NCBI GenBank assembly: GCA_027492205.1 | Contig: JAOZFN010000008.1 | Coordinates: 1-64,000, forward strand | Length of the DNA stretch: 64,000 bases | Reading direction: 5' to 3' | Origin: Thermoproteota archaeon | GTDB taxonomy: Archaea; Korarchaeota; Korarchaeia; Korarchaeales; Korarchaeaceae | Shown: in pieces, positions 33,050 to 40,903 of the stretch | Layout of the letters: every line of letters begins with the position of its first letter | Position numbering within the stretch: the first letter of the stretch is position 1 | Position numbers and translations under genes: made by a program | The notes under the pieces: generated by a model | What the model saw: the letters and a program-made list of their open reading frames with translations, nothing else | Database searches by the model: none | What the model was told of the DNA's origin: nothing

Positions 33050-34486
33050 TCACCCCCCGGACAGCCTGGCCGCGATCTCCTCGTACCTCCTCTGAGCGGC
33101 CTCCCTCCATATCGACGTCATCTTGGACGCGAAGGTGGGGTCGTCCCTCATCCTCTGGTTTACGGAGGCGGCGTACTCCTCGGTGAACGTGAGGACGGTT
33201 CCGTTCTCCTCCCAGCTGATCGGCCTGCCCAGCTCCCACCACAGCTCCTCGAACCCCTCCCGGCCTATCCTCCCGGACTCCAAGGCCCTCACCATCGCCG
33301 ACCACGCCGAGACGAGGGCGTCGTGCGGGTCGCAGAGGACGGCGTCGAAGTAGTAGGCGGTAGCGAAGTATGTGGCCCTCGCCCTGGTCTCGTTGAACCT
33401 TATCCCCACGTTTCCGAGGATCATCTCCTGCGCAGCCTTGAGGTCGGGCCTCTCGCGACCCTCGGGCGTGTCGAAGACCTCCGCCCTCACGGGCAGCCTG
33501 TTGACCCTGCGGTCGAGCCAGATCTTCTGGCCGTCCACCGAGAGGATCCAGCGGATGAACGCCAGCGCGGCCTCCCTGTTCCGGCAGGTCCTCAGCAGGG
33601 ACACGGGGTCCCCGCCTACGATGGACTCGTTGTAGGGCACCACATACCTAACGCCAGGCCTCTCGATCTGTGCGGTGTATCCGTAGAAGTCTATCCCGAT
33701 GGCTATCGGCACCTCGCCCGCCTCTAGCGCCGAGAGGGCCTCCACAGACCCGCCGTAGGGCCTGCCGTTCGCGGCCACGCCCGCCAGCAAGACCCAGCCC
33801 CGATCCCAGCCGAACCTCTGAAGGATTATCTGGTAGATCCTCGTGTGAGAGCCCGACTGGGTGGACCTGGAGAAGGCCACGGCGGGCTTCGGGAGCAGCC
33901 TCGCAAGCTCTGGACTGGCCAGGTCCTCCCAGAGTCTGGGAGAGGGCAGGCCGTACTCCTCCAGCATGGGCTCGTTCACGATGATGCCGAAGGAGGACAT
34001 GGAAGTCGCGACCCAGAGGAGACGGCCTTGGGAGTCGAACCTCATGAGGGGCATCCCCCCGACGCTGTCGGGGATTGACGAGGCCTCATTGAGCACGACC
34101 TCGTCCCCTATGGGGAGCAGGTAGCCCTCGTCGGCCAGGGTGTTGTGGGCCGTCGGCCCGCCGCCCCAGGCCACGTCGAGGTAGCCGAGGCGGTCTATGG
34201 TGTCCCTCCAGAGAGCCGGGTTAGGCTTGATGAACACCACGTCCGTCACGCCGGCCTCCCTCGCGAAGGTGGAGTTGAGGAAGGCCTCCCTGGCAATCAT
34301 CAGCGTGGTGGCGTCGTGTCTCGTCAGGACGTTGAGGACCAGGCCGCCTCGCTCGCCGACGCCACGCGGCGTCTCGTGAATCCAAATGAGCGCCGCCGCG
34401 ATCAGGGCGATCAGGGCGATCAGGGCGATCAGGGCGATCAGGGCGAGGGCCGCGGCCTTCGTGCCCACGGGGTGATGATACCTCAT
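33050..34486 (-). CDS. ABC-type solute-binding protein, Fe3+/thiamine-like family
   Basis: A 478-residue exported binding protein of the AfuA/ThiB/PotD class, with the core reading VLNVLTRHDATTLMI, SFGIIVNEPMLEEYGLPSPRLWEDL, and NREAALAFIRWILS. Ligand unknown; no permease or ATPase adjoins it. The signal peptide contains five repeats of ALI, coded by five perfect 9-bp units (34400-34444). Downstream neighbours are unrelated, so it might work with a permease elsewhere. Confidence 0.78.
   Translation of the reverse strand: MRYHHPVGTKAAALALIALIALIALIALIAAALIWIHETPRGVGERGGLVLNVLTRHDATTLMIAREAFLNSTFAREAGVTDVVFIKPNPALWRDTIDRLGYLDVAWGGGPTAHNTLADEGYLLPIGDEVVLNEASSIPDSVGGMPLMRFDSQGRLLWVATSMSSFGIIVNEPMLEEYGLPSPRLWEDLASPELARLLPKPAVAFSRSTQSGSHTRIYQIILQRFGWDRGWVLLAGVAANGRPYGGSVEALSALEAGEVPIAIGIDFYGYTAQIERPGVRYVVPYNESIVGGDPVSLLRTCRNREAALAFIRWILSVDGQKIWLDRRVNRLPVRAEVFDTPEGRERPDLKAAQEMILGNVGIRFNETRARATYFATAYYFDAVLCDPHDALVSAWSAMVRALESGRIGREGFEELWWELGRPISWEENGTVLTFTEEYAASVNQRMRDDPTFASKMTSIWREAAQRRYEEIAARLSGG
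34400..34444. repeat. five perfect 9-bp tandem repeats in a signal peptide
   Basis: GATCAGGGC five times in a row. In the minus-strand solute-binding gene it encodes repeated ALI in the hydrophobic core of the signal peptide. Each unit is three codons, so copy-number change keeps the frame and only alters the length of the hydrophobic core. Confidence 0.9.
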
Positions 34487-34561
34487 CTACGTTTTAGTGT
34501 TACCCAAGCCGCCTGGCGCCCCCGCGGCTCGCGGCGGGCGGAGCCTCACTCCCGCCGCCCC

Positions 34562-35296
34562 TCAGATCCTGGCCACGGGCTGGAAAAGCCAGCCGGCCCT
34601 CTCGACGGTCTCTATCAGGGGGCCGCGAACGGCGTTGACGTCGAAGTCGAACTCGTAGACCTCTCCCCAGTCCGGAGGCCACAGGGACTTGAAGGCGTAG
34701 GCCACCGCCTTCCTCTTGGAGAAGAGGATCCTCCCCCTGAACCTGCTGTACCTGAACCTGAAGGGCTCCCCCGAGAGGCCCGCCTCCCACTCCAGCTCCC
34801 CCATCTCCTCGCTGTAGAGGACGGTCTTGCTCTCGTCCAGCAGCCTCATCCTGCCCAGGTAGTAGACCCTCAGCCCCGCCCTGCTGAGGATCTCCCACCA
34901 CCTCGCGTCCGCGAGCTTCCACCTGGCGACGAGGTCCACCCCCTCCTCCTCACCCTCCGCCACCTCCCAGGGCAGGTTGGGGTCGTTGAGGGAGAGGAGC
35001 CTGGAGACCAGCTCCGATCTGGACACGGGCGGGACCCCGGGGTAGAGCCTGGTCGCCGGCGACTCGACTAGGCCAGTGGCGTAGAGGACGGCCTCCAGCG
35101 ACCCGGCGGCGACCGCCCCAAACAGGGCCGAGAACCCAAGGACCTCGGGCAGGGTGTCAAGGACGATGACGCCCTCCCCAGAGTCCGTAGAGTAGGAGAA
35201 GGATGCTCCGCTCAGGAGTGAGGCCAGCGCAACCAGGCTCGGGACGAACAGGATCAGGAAGAGGGGGGCCGGCCTCACGAAGAGCCTGTGTCCCAT
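34562..35296 (-). CDS. membrane-anchored protein of unknown function
   Basis: A 244-residue protein with two hydrophobic segments (about 11-29 and 52-77) and a charged soluble part from about 85 to the end that includes WKLADARWWEILSRAG and VLYSEEMGELEWEAG. I do not recognise it. ATG 35296 lies about 26 nt after TTAAAAAAA (35317-35325), a good leaderless promoter; the open frame to 35374 is not needed. Confidence 0.55.
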   Translation of the reverse strand: MGHRLFVRPAPLFLILFVPSLVALASLLSGASFSYSTDSGEGVIVLDTLPEVLGFSALFGAVAAGSLEAVLYATGLVESPATRLYPGVPPVSRSELVSRLLSLNDPNLPWEVAEGEEEGVDLVARWKLADARWWEILSRAGLRVYYLGRMRLLDESKTVLYSEEMGELEWEAGLSGEPFRFRYSRFRGRILFSKRKAVAYAFKSLWPPDWGEVYEFDFDVNAVRGPLIETVERAGWLFQPVARI

Positions 35297-35571
35297 GATT
35301 TGCCGGAGGGTCCGGGTTTTTTTAACCCTCGCGGTTGGGAGGGCGCAGCGACAGCCAGGCGGACGAGTCCACACGGGACTTGGACGCGGGAAGGCCGTCC
35401 CACGCCAGGACCTCAGACCGCCGCCCCAGCCGAACCGCCCACCCGGGTCTGGATGGCGACCTTTGAGTTCCCTGGTCGCGCGCAGCCGAATCCGGTGAAG
35501 GGCGGTCCCGAGTCCGCTTTTTGACCCTCGCCTCGCCCAACTTAAATGGAATCGTCCAACTCCCCCTCCAC

Positions 35572-36414
35572 ATGGTCTTCAGGGATGAGGAGGGGAGACT
35601 CTACCACATAGGGGCGGTCGAGGGGGAGGTCGCCAGCAGGGTGCTCTTGCCCGGCTCAAGGGTCCGGGTCAAGAGGATCGCCGGGCTGCTGAGCGGGGCG
35701 AGGGTCGTTCACGACGGTAGGTTCCTCCTCATCGCGGGGGAGTACCGGGGGGTTCCCGTGACGGCCGTGGACACCGGGATAGGGCCATCCTCGGCCGCGA
35801 TAGTGGTGAGGGAGGTCCTCGAGGCCCTGGACTTATCCGCGGGAGACGCCGTGCTCATCCGGCCGGGGACCTGCGGATCGCTCCAGCCCTGGGTGCACGT
35901 CGGGGACCTGGTGGTGTCCACCGGGGTCGTGGCCCAGGACGGCGTCACGCCGAAGGTCGCCGGGGAGAGGTTCCCGCTCTTCACCGACCCGGGGGTGACC
36001 GAGGCCCTGGTGGAGGCGGCCGTCGAGCTGGGGTACGTCCCGGGCGAGAACCTCCACGTGGGCGTGACGCACGCGAAGGACGCCCTGTACGAGGTCGAGG
36101 AGGCTCCGGCAGCTGCAAAGCCCTGGGAGGCGGAGAGGTACCTGGAGTACCTCAGGAGGATGGGGGTCCTGATCACGGAGATGGAGCTGGGCACCCTCAT
36201 AGCGGTGGCAGCGCAGTACAACGCCAGGCTGGCCGAGGCAGGCATCCCGCACAGGGTGAGGGTCGGCGGCGTGTTCCTGTCGGTCTCGCCCGTCAAGGGC
36301 GCCGAGGAGGAGACCCAGTTCGAGAATCCCCCGCAGGAGGACCTGATCAGGGTGGCGCTGGAGGCGGCCGTCCGGGCTGACGAGAAGAGGCCAGAGTGGA
36401 TAGGCTACAGGTGA
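35572..36414 (+). CDS. nucleoside phosphorylase (uridine/purine type)
   Basis: A 280-residue member of the PNP/UDP phosphorylase family: GIGPSSAAIVVREVLEAL (phosphate loop), RPGTCGSLQPWVHVGDLVV and the base-binding EMELGTLIAVAA. It splits a nucleoside with phosphate to a base and ribose-1-phosphate. Specificity between uridine and purine nucleosides cannot be set from sequence; similarity to uridine phosphorylases is strongest by eye. ATG 35572 follows TTAAATGG (35542) by about 28 nt. Confidence 0.8.
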   Translation: MVFRDEEGRLYHIGAVEGEVASRVLLPGSRVRVKRIAGLLSGARVVHDGRFLLIAGEYRGVPVTAVDTGIGPSSAAIVVREVLEALDLSAGDAVLIRPGTCGSLQPWVHVGDLVVSTGVVAQDGVTPKVAGERFPLFTDPGVTEALVEAAVELGYVPGENLHVGVTHAKDALYEVEEAPAAAKPWEAERYLEYLRRMGVLITEMELGTLIAVAAQYNARLAEAGIPHRVRVGGVFLSVSPVKGAEEETQFENPPQEDLIRVALEAAVRADEKRPEWIGYR

Positions 36415-36424
36415 GCCGCCTGGG

Positions 36425-37282
36425 TCAGAGGACCGACGCCGCCAGGGCCGCCAGGAGGACGATGCCCAGGTAGGAGTTGGCCACCTTGAAGGCCCTCAGG
36501 GCCGACTCGGGCGAGGATTTCATGGCGAAGGACCCGGTCGCCCAGAGCAGGATCGCTGACGCGATCGCCACCACGAGCTCGTAGGCCCAGCCCAGCCCGG
36601 CAACGAGTCCCAGGTAGAGCGCCAGCGCCGAGGTGCCGACGGCGCAGGCGAACGTGGCTGAGGCAGACCTCCTCGGCCCCCAGACAACCGGCAGCATGGG
36701 CACGCCGGCCCTGGCGTAGTCGTCCGCGTAGTAGGTGGCGAGGGTCCAGATGTGCTCCGGGATCCACAGCATGACCAGTGCCGCGAACAGCAGGCCGCCC
36801 AGGCCCAGCGAGCCAGTGGCGGCAGCCCAGCCGGCCAGCGCCGGGGCCGCGCCGGCGACGCCGCCGAAGATGACGGACCAGGGGGTCCTCCTCTTCGTGG
36901 CCAGGGTGTAGACGAAGATGTCGAACGCGAAGCCCAGCGCCACCACGCCCGCCACGAGGGCGTTGAGCTGGAGCGAGACCAGGATCCCCATCGCGAAGAG
37001 GGATATCCCGAGGACCACCGCCTTGTGGGGCGGGTCTATCTCGCCCTTAGGTAGCGGCCTGTTTGAGGTCCTCCTCATGGCGGCGTCTATGTCCCTGTCG
37101 AAGTACATGTTGACGGCCGTCGTGCCGGCCACCGCCGCGCCCACGCCCAGGACGTAGAGGATCGCCTCGCGCAGACCAACTGCCCCTGATCCGGCGACGA
37201 CCATGGGCACGAGCCCTGAAAACACCAGCAGGGACGTCTGCTTGAGCTTCAGCAGCCTGGTGTAGCTGGAGGTGGCCCCCAT
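36425..37282 (-). CDS. ctaB: heme O synthase (protoheme IX farnesyltransferase)
   Basis: A 285-residue UbiA-superfamily prenyltransferase with about nine helices. First Asp-rich motif NMYFDRDIDAAMRRTSNRPL (58-77), the exact heme O synthase form, and a second, YADDYARAGVPMLP. It attaches a farnesyl group to heme b to make heme O for heme-copper oxidases, hence an aerobic or microaerobic respiratory chain. It starts at ATG 37282; TATTTTA lies near 37312-37318. Confidence 0.9.
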   Translation of the reverse strand: MGATSSYTRLLKLKQTSLLVFSGLVPMVVAGSGAVGLREAILYVLGVGAAVAGTTAVNMYFDRDIDAAMRRTSNRPLPKGEIDPPHKAVVLGISLFAMGILVSLQLNALVAGVVALGFAFDIFVYTLATKRRTPWSVIFGGVAGAAPALAGWAAATGSLGLGGLLFAALVMLWIPEHIWTLATYYADDYARAGVPMLPVVWGPRRSASATFACAVGTSALALYLGLVAGLGWAYELVVAIASAILLWATGSFAMKSSPESALRAFKVANSYLGIVLLAALAASVL

Positions 37283-37391
37283 TCGGATCGGGGGGGCGCT
37301 CCGAGCGGTGGTAAAATAGTTCTACCCCGCGGGGGGAATCGACCTTTCCCGCGGCCTACCCGGGAGGGGCTGGGCGCCCGGGGGTTACGCC

Positions 37392-37901
37392 TCACCCTGA
37401 CCCCCCCTGCTTGGACTTCAGCTCAGCAATCCGCCCCTTAACCTCGCTCAGCATCTCGAGGTACTCCTTCTTCAGGATCTCCCGGACCTCTTCGTCCTCG
37501 AGGGTTCCCGGAACGCTTATCTCCCTGAGCCTCTCCAGGATGCGCTCCCTCTCCCTCTCGAGCTCGACGAGGTCGAAGTGGTTCAGGTAAAACCTCATGG
37601 CCTCATTCATCACCTGCCCGACCGTCCTGCCCTCCTCTGCGGCCAAATCCCTTATCCTCTCGTACAGCCTCCTGTCGAGCCCCCTGATGGGGATGGGCCT
37701 CCTGACCACCCCCTCAGGACCCGCCCTCATCCCCACGGTGGCCCCAGGAGTGGTTATGGACATCCTGGCGGTCTTCCTCACGGCCCTAGAGAGACTCTTG
37801 GCCAAGCTCTCCTCGATGACCTCTGAGAGCCGCTCGAGCTTGCGGCTGAGTTCCTCCATGCGCCTCTCGAACTCCTCCCAGTCCCGGTCCTCCTCCACCA
37901 T
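37392..37901 (-). CDS. ribbon-helix-helix protein with flanking coiled coils
   Basis: A 169-residue protein. An N-terminal helix with heptads (FERRMEELSRKLERLSEVIE), a central RHH-like module (IPIRGLDRRLYERIRDLA, then EGRTVGQVMNEAMRFYL) and a long charged C-terminal helix. The central module matches the one at 31-528. Likely a DNA-binding dimer or tetramer. I chose ATG 37901 because the upstream 14 residues are not conserved-looking. Target unknown. Confidence 0.6.
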   Translation of the reverse strand: MVEEDRDWEEFERRMEELSRKLERLSEVIEESLAKSLSRAVRKTARMSITTPGATVGMRAGPEGVVRRPIPIRGLDRRLYERIRDLAAEEGRTVGQVMNEAMRFYLNHFDLVELERERERILERLREISVPGTLEDEEVREILKKEYLEMLSEVKGRIAELKSKQGGSG

Positions 37902-37939
37902 CGTATAGCGTATAACGGTATAACAAATATAAGCCTTCC

Positions 37940-39148
37940 TCACGCCGGCGGCAGGAGGGTTAGGGCCAGCAGCAGGGACGCGGTCGTGACCGCGTCGGCG
38001 AGCGAGCTCTCTATGGGGTTAACGAAGTTGTCGGGATCCAGGCCCAGCCTGAAGGTCAGGATTGCCACGATGAGCGCTATTGCGGTCACGGCGAGGGTGG
38101 ACAGGATCCCGCTTACCCCCAGGACTGCTGCAAGCCAGAAGAAACGGCCTCCTCCGCCGGACGCGGCTGCGACCAGGCCGAAGGCCTGGGAGGCCACGAA
38201 CCATGCCGTCCAGGCCCCGGTCGCCTCAGGAGACACGTCGAGGAGAATACTCGCCCCGGCCCTGGCGGTGCCCAGGGCCAGCCGCGTGGTGGCCACCGAA
38301 CCCACTATCGAACCGAAATCCCCGACCATCGTGAGCAGGGCGGGGTAGACCAGGTAGATGGACCTGATCTCGCCAATCCTCTGCTCAACCCGAAGCAGGA
38401 GGTTCCCGGTCAGGGTAACTATGAGGGACACCCCCAGGATGGACATCGACGCCTCCCTGAGGACGCTCCGGAAACCCTCACTCCTCCCCTGTGTAAAGGT
38501 GAGGGCGACCGTCGAGGCGACGAACCCGAGGGCGAGCGCCAGCACGACCATCCTCCCGAGCTGGCCCGCGCGAAAGACCCTCAGCAACCCGACGTACACC
38601 GCGCTCACCGTGAAGTCCGCCACGGTGCTCATGCTGGGGTAGGTGACGTAGTCTGGGTCGAGCCCGAGCTTGAAGAATGCGAAGGAGGCCAGCGAGGTCG
38701 TGGGGGCCATTATTAGCTGGGATACTCCCATGGACGCCGTTATCACGATCAGCAGGTCCGCTAGGATGCGGGAGTCGTACCAGCCCGTCAGCATTAGTGA
38801 AGAGCCTAAAGTCAGGGTGAGCGAGCTTGAGGCCAGGAGGGTGAGGGCGAACGCGGCCGAGATCGTCGCCCAGAATTCCTCCGTGTTCCTTCGAAGTGAT
38901 GGACTTATCGAGCCGAGGTTGAGGCCGGTGCTCAGCCTACCAGACAGGACCCCGTTGACGGCCCCCCTGGCGCTCAGCATCCCGGGGTAGACCGTGACCG
39001 CCCAGGGGATGGATCTGACGACCTCGAGGTTGGCCGCCAGGACGCCTCCGGCCAGGAGGTCGCCCAGACCGAAGCTCATGGCTACGGCCGCCCTGGCGAG
39101 CGACTTGACGTAGCGTCGCAGGTTCTCTTGAAGTCGCCTGAACGTCAA
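37940..39148 (-). CDS. MgtE/SLC41-like divalent cation transporter
   Basis: A 402-residue protein with about ten helices made of two tandem repeats, each ending in a metal-site-like motif: LGLDPDYVTYPSMSTVADF and LGLDPDNFVNPIESSLAD. This duplicated form of the MgtE membrane domain is typical of archaeal/SLC41 Mg2+ transporters. There is no cytoplasmic CBS domain. Start TTG 39148; TATTTTTATT near 39200-39210 is the promoter. Confidence 0.8.
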   Translation of the reverse strand: MTFRRLQENLRRYVKSLARAAVAMSFGLGDLLAGGVLAANLEVVRSIPWAVTVYPGMLSARGAVNGVLSGRLSTGLNLGSISPSLRRNTEEFWATISAAFALTLLASSSLTLTLGSSLMLTGWYDSRILADLLIVITASMGVSQLIMAPTTSLASFAFFKLGLDPDYVTYPSMSTVADFTVSAVYVGLLRVFRAGQLGRMVVLALALGFVASTVALTFTQGRSEGFRSVLREASMSILGVSLIVTLTGNLLLRVEQRIGEIRSIYLVYPALLTMVGDFGSIVGSVATTRLALGTARAGASILLDVSPEATGAWTAWFVASQAFGLVAAASGGGGRFFWLAAVLGVSGILSTLAVTAIALIVAILTFRLGLDPDNFVNPIESSLADAVTTASLLLALTLLPPA

Positions 39149-39378
39149 CTCCCCATCTTAAAGCACCCCTGGGCATCTCTGTCGCTCAACGAGACCAGGG
39201 AAATAAAAATATCGATCTCGGGCCCGTCTCCCCGGGCGTCGCCGAGTCGACCCGGCGACCGCACGCCGGCGGCGCGATCTCTTTAATCGGGACGCAGGGG
39301 GCCTCGGGAGGTCCCCGCGCTAAGGCCCCTCGCGGGTCGTCGGCCCCTCGAGCGGGCGAAGGGCAACTTCGGGTGGTG

Positions 39379-40773
39379 ATGGTCGCCTTGGAGCTGACAG
39401 AACAGATCCCGGCGCAGATCAGGCACCTGGCCAGGGGGGTGAGGGGGCAGGGAGGGCTAATCCTCGTGGCGCTGGGCAACTCTTCGGCAGTCCTGCTGGG
39501 GGCGCTGACGTGGCTCCTGCTCGCGAGGCTCCTGACGGTCGCCGACTATGGGAGAGTCAACTACCTGGCCTCTATCGCCATTTTGGCCTCTGGAGTCGCT
39601 TCCCTGGGAATGCCGGCCACCCTGCAGGCATACCTGCCAAGGGGGGACGAGCACATCTCTTCGGGAGCTGCGCTAACCGCCCTGTCCCTTGGGCTGGCCC
39701 TGGGGATCCCCCTTGCGGCCCTTCACCCCACCCTGCCGCTGATCACGGTGGGTTACGCCCTCTACACGGTAGCCACGAGCGAGAGGCTCGGGAGGAGGGA
39801 CTACGGTGGGTACGCCCTCCTGCAGGTCCTGAGCAGGCTCGGGCTCCTGGCCTGGGTCCTCGCGGCCGTCCCGTCGCTCGGCGCGGATGGGGCGCTCCTG
39901 GGCTTCGCCCTAGTCAACCTCGCCTCCGCCTCCTGGATCCTCAGGGGGGTCGCCAGGCCCCGGGAGGGGCTCGCCTCGGTGAGGTCCCACATAAGGTTCT
40001 CGCTCGCGGCCCTGGCCATGGCCATGACGTCCTCGGCCGCCCTGAGGCTGGACAAGGTGCTGATCGGTTCCCTCTACGGGGAGGAGACCCTTGGGTACTA
40101 CCAGCTCGCCTTCCAGTTCTACGCCGCTATTGCCGTCATTCCGGCCAGTCTGAGGAGCTACCTCCTCCCAGAGAGGTCTTCAGGCCGGGGAACCCGGAGG
40201 GCGGAGCTGATCGGGATTGCCCTCTCGGCGCTCGCGGCCTGCCTCGGGGCTCTCCTCTCGCCGCTGGTGATAAGGTCTCTCTTCCCCGACTTCTATCCCG
40301 AGAGCGCCGCGGCCGCCAGGATCGCCTCCCTCGCGGCCGTTCCGGGGGCCGCCTTCAGCGTCTGGTCGGCCGGGAAGCTGAGTCAGGAGAGGCCCACCCT
40401 GGTCCTGGCGGCCAACCTCCTCTCAATTTCCACCCTCGCGGCCTCCATAGCGGTCCTGGGAAGGTTGGCCGGGATCCCCGGTCTCGCCGCCTCCCTCCTG
40501 GTCTACAGATCCTCCGCCGCGGCCGCCGCGGGCGCGCTCGACAGGCTCGAGTCGCGCGGGGCCCTGCTCCCGCGTGGCCAGCGCGGGAGGGGGATGTCTG
40601 ACCGGGCCGCCTCAGCGGCCGGGGGGAAGTTGGCGGAGGCCGATGCTGGCCGGCAGAAACCGTCGCGCCGTCCGGGGGGGCCAACCCGGTCCCCCTCGGC
40701 GGTCCAGGTATGGGTTGCCGGGGGTGGCCCCCCACCCGGCACTCCCCACAAGGGGCCCACCTCGGTCTCCTAG
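39379..40773 (+). CDS. polysaccharide flippase (Wzx/MATE-like)
   Basis: A 464-residue flippase with about twelve helices: GNSSAVLLGALTWLLLARLLTVADYG and ASLGMPATLQAYLPR at the start, then LRLDKVLIGSLYGEETLGYYQ, split here from the rest. It should move lipid-linked oligosaccharides outward for surface glycan or S-layer glycosylation. The last 70 residues (from about LLPRGQRG) are polar, proline- and glycine-rich and not part of the fold. It is the first gene of the surface region and precedes the S-layer gene. Confidence 0.8.
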   Translation: MVALELTEQIPAQIRHLARGVRGQGGLILVALGNSSAVLLGALTWLLLARLLTVADYGRVNYLASIAILASGVASLGMPATLQAYLPRGDEHISSGAALTALSLGLALGIPLAALHPTLPLITVGYALYTVATSERLGRRDYGGYALLQVLSRLGLLAWVLAAVPSLGADGALLGFALVNLASASWILRGVARPREGLASVRSHIRFSLAALAMAMTSSAALRLDKVLIGSLYGEETLGYYQLAFQFYAAIAVIPASLRSYLLPERSSGRGTRRAELIGIALSALAACLGALLSPLVIRSLFPDFYPESAAAARIASLAAVPGAAFSVWSAGKLSQERPTLVLAANLLSISTLAASIAVLGRLAGIPGLAASLLVYRSSAAAAAGALDRLESRGALLPRGQRGRGMSDRAASAAGGKLAEADAGRQKPSRRPGGPTRSPSAVQVWVAGGGPPPGTPHKGPTSVS

Positions 40774-40819
40774 AGGGCCGGAGAACGTTTCAAAATGTTT
40801 CTGAAACGGTACTCCACAA

Positions 40820-40889
40820 AAGACTTTTAATCAGCCCGCCTCGGTGGGTCCCACAGCTGGCTACCGCCGCCCGACGGGGCGGCGTAGCC
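40820..40889 (+). promoter_or_regulatory. S-layer promoter and 5' UTR hairpin
   Basis: ACTTTTAATC (40823-40832) is a TATA-like box; transcription would begin near 40855. The roughly 50-nt leader contains GGCTACCGCCGCCC-GAC-GGGGCGGCGTAGCC (40859-40889), a stable hairpin with a one-base bulge, ending one base before the ribosome site GGAGGTGA (40891-40898). GTTTCA (40787-40792) and TGAAAC (40802-40807) form a further inverted repeat upstream. Confidence 0.55.
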
Positions 40890-40903
40890 AGGAGGTGAAA
40901 GAG

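Noticed and set aside
34391-34450. CRISPR-like reading of the 9-bp repeats
   Set aside because: Units are contiguous with no spacers and lie inside a coding signal peptide.
39457-40760. Long frames on both strands over the flippase gene
   Set aside because: They are shadows produced by high GC; the plus-strand frame at 39379 has clear membrane helices and motifs.
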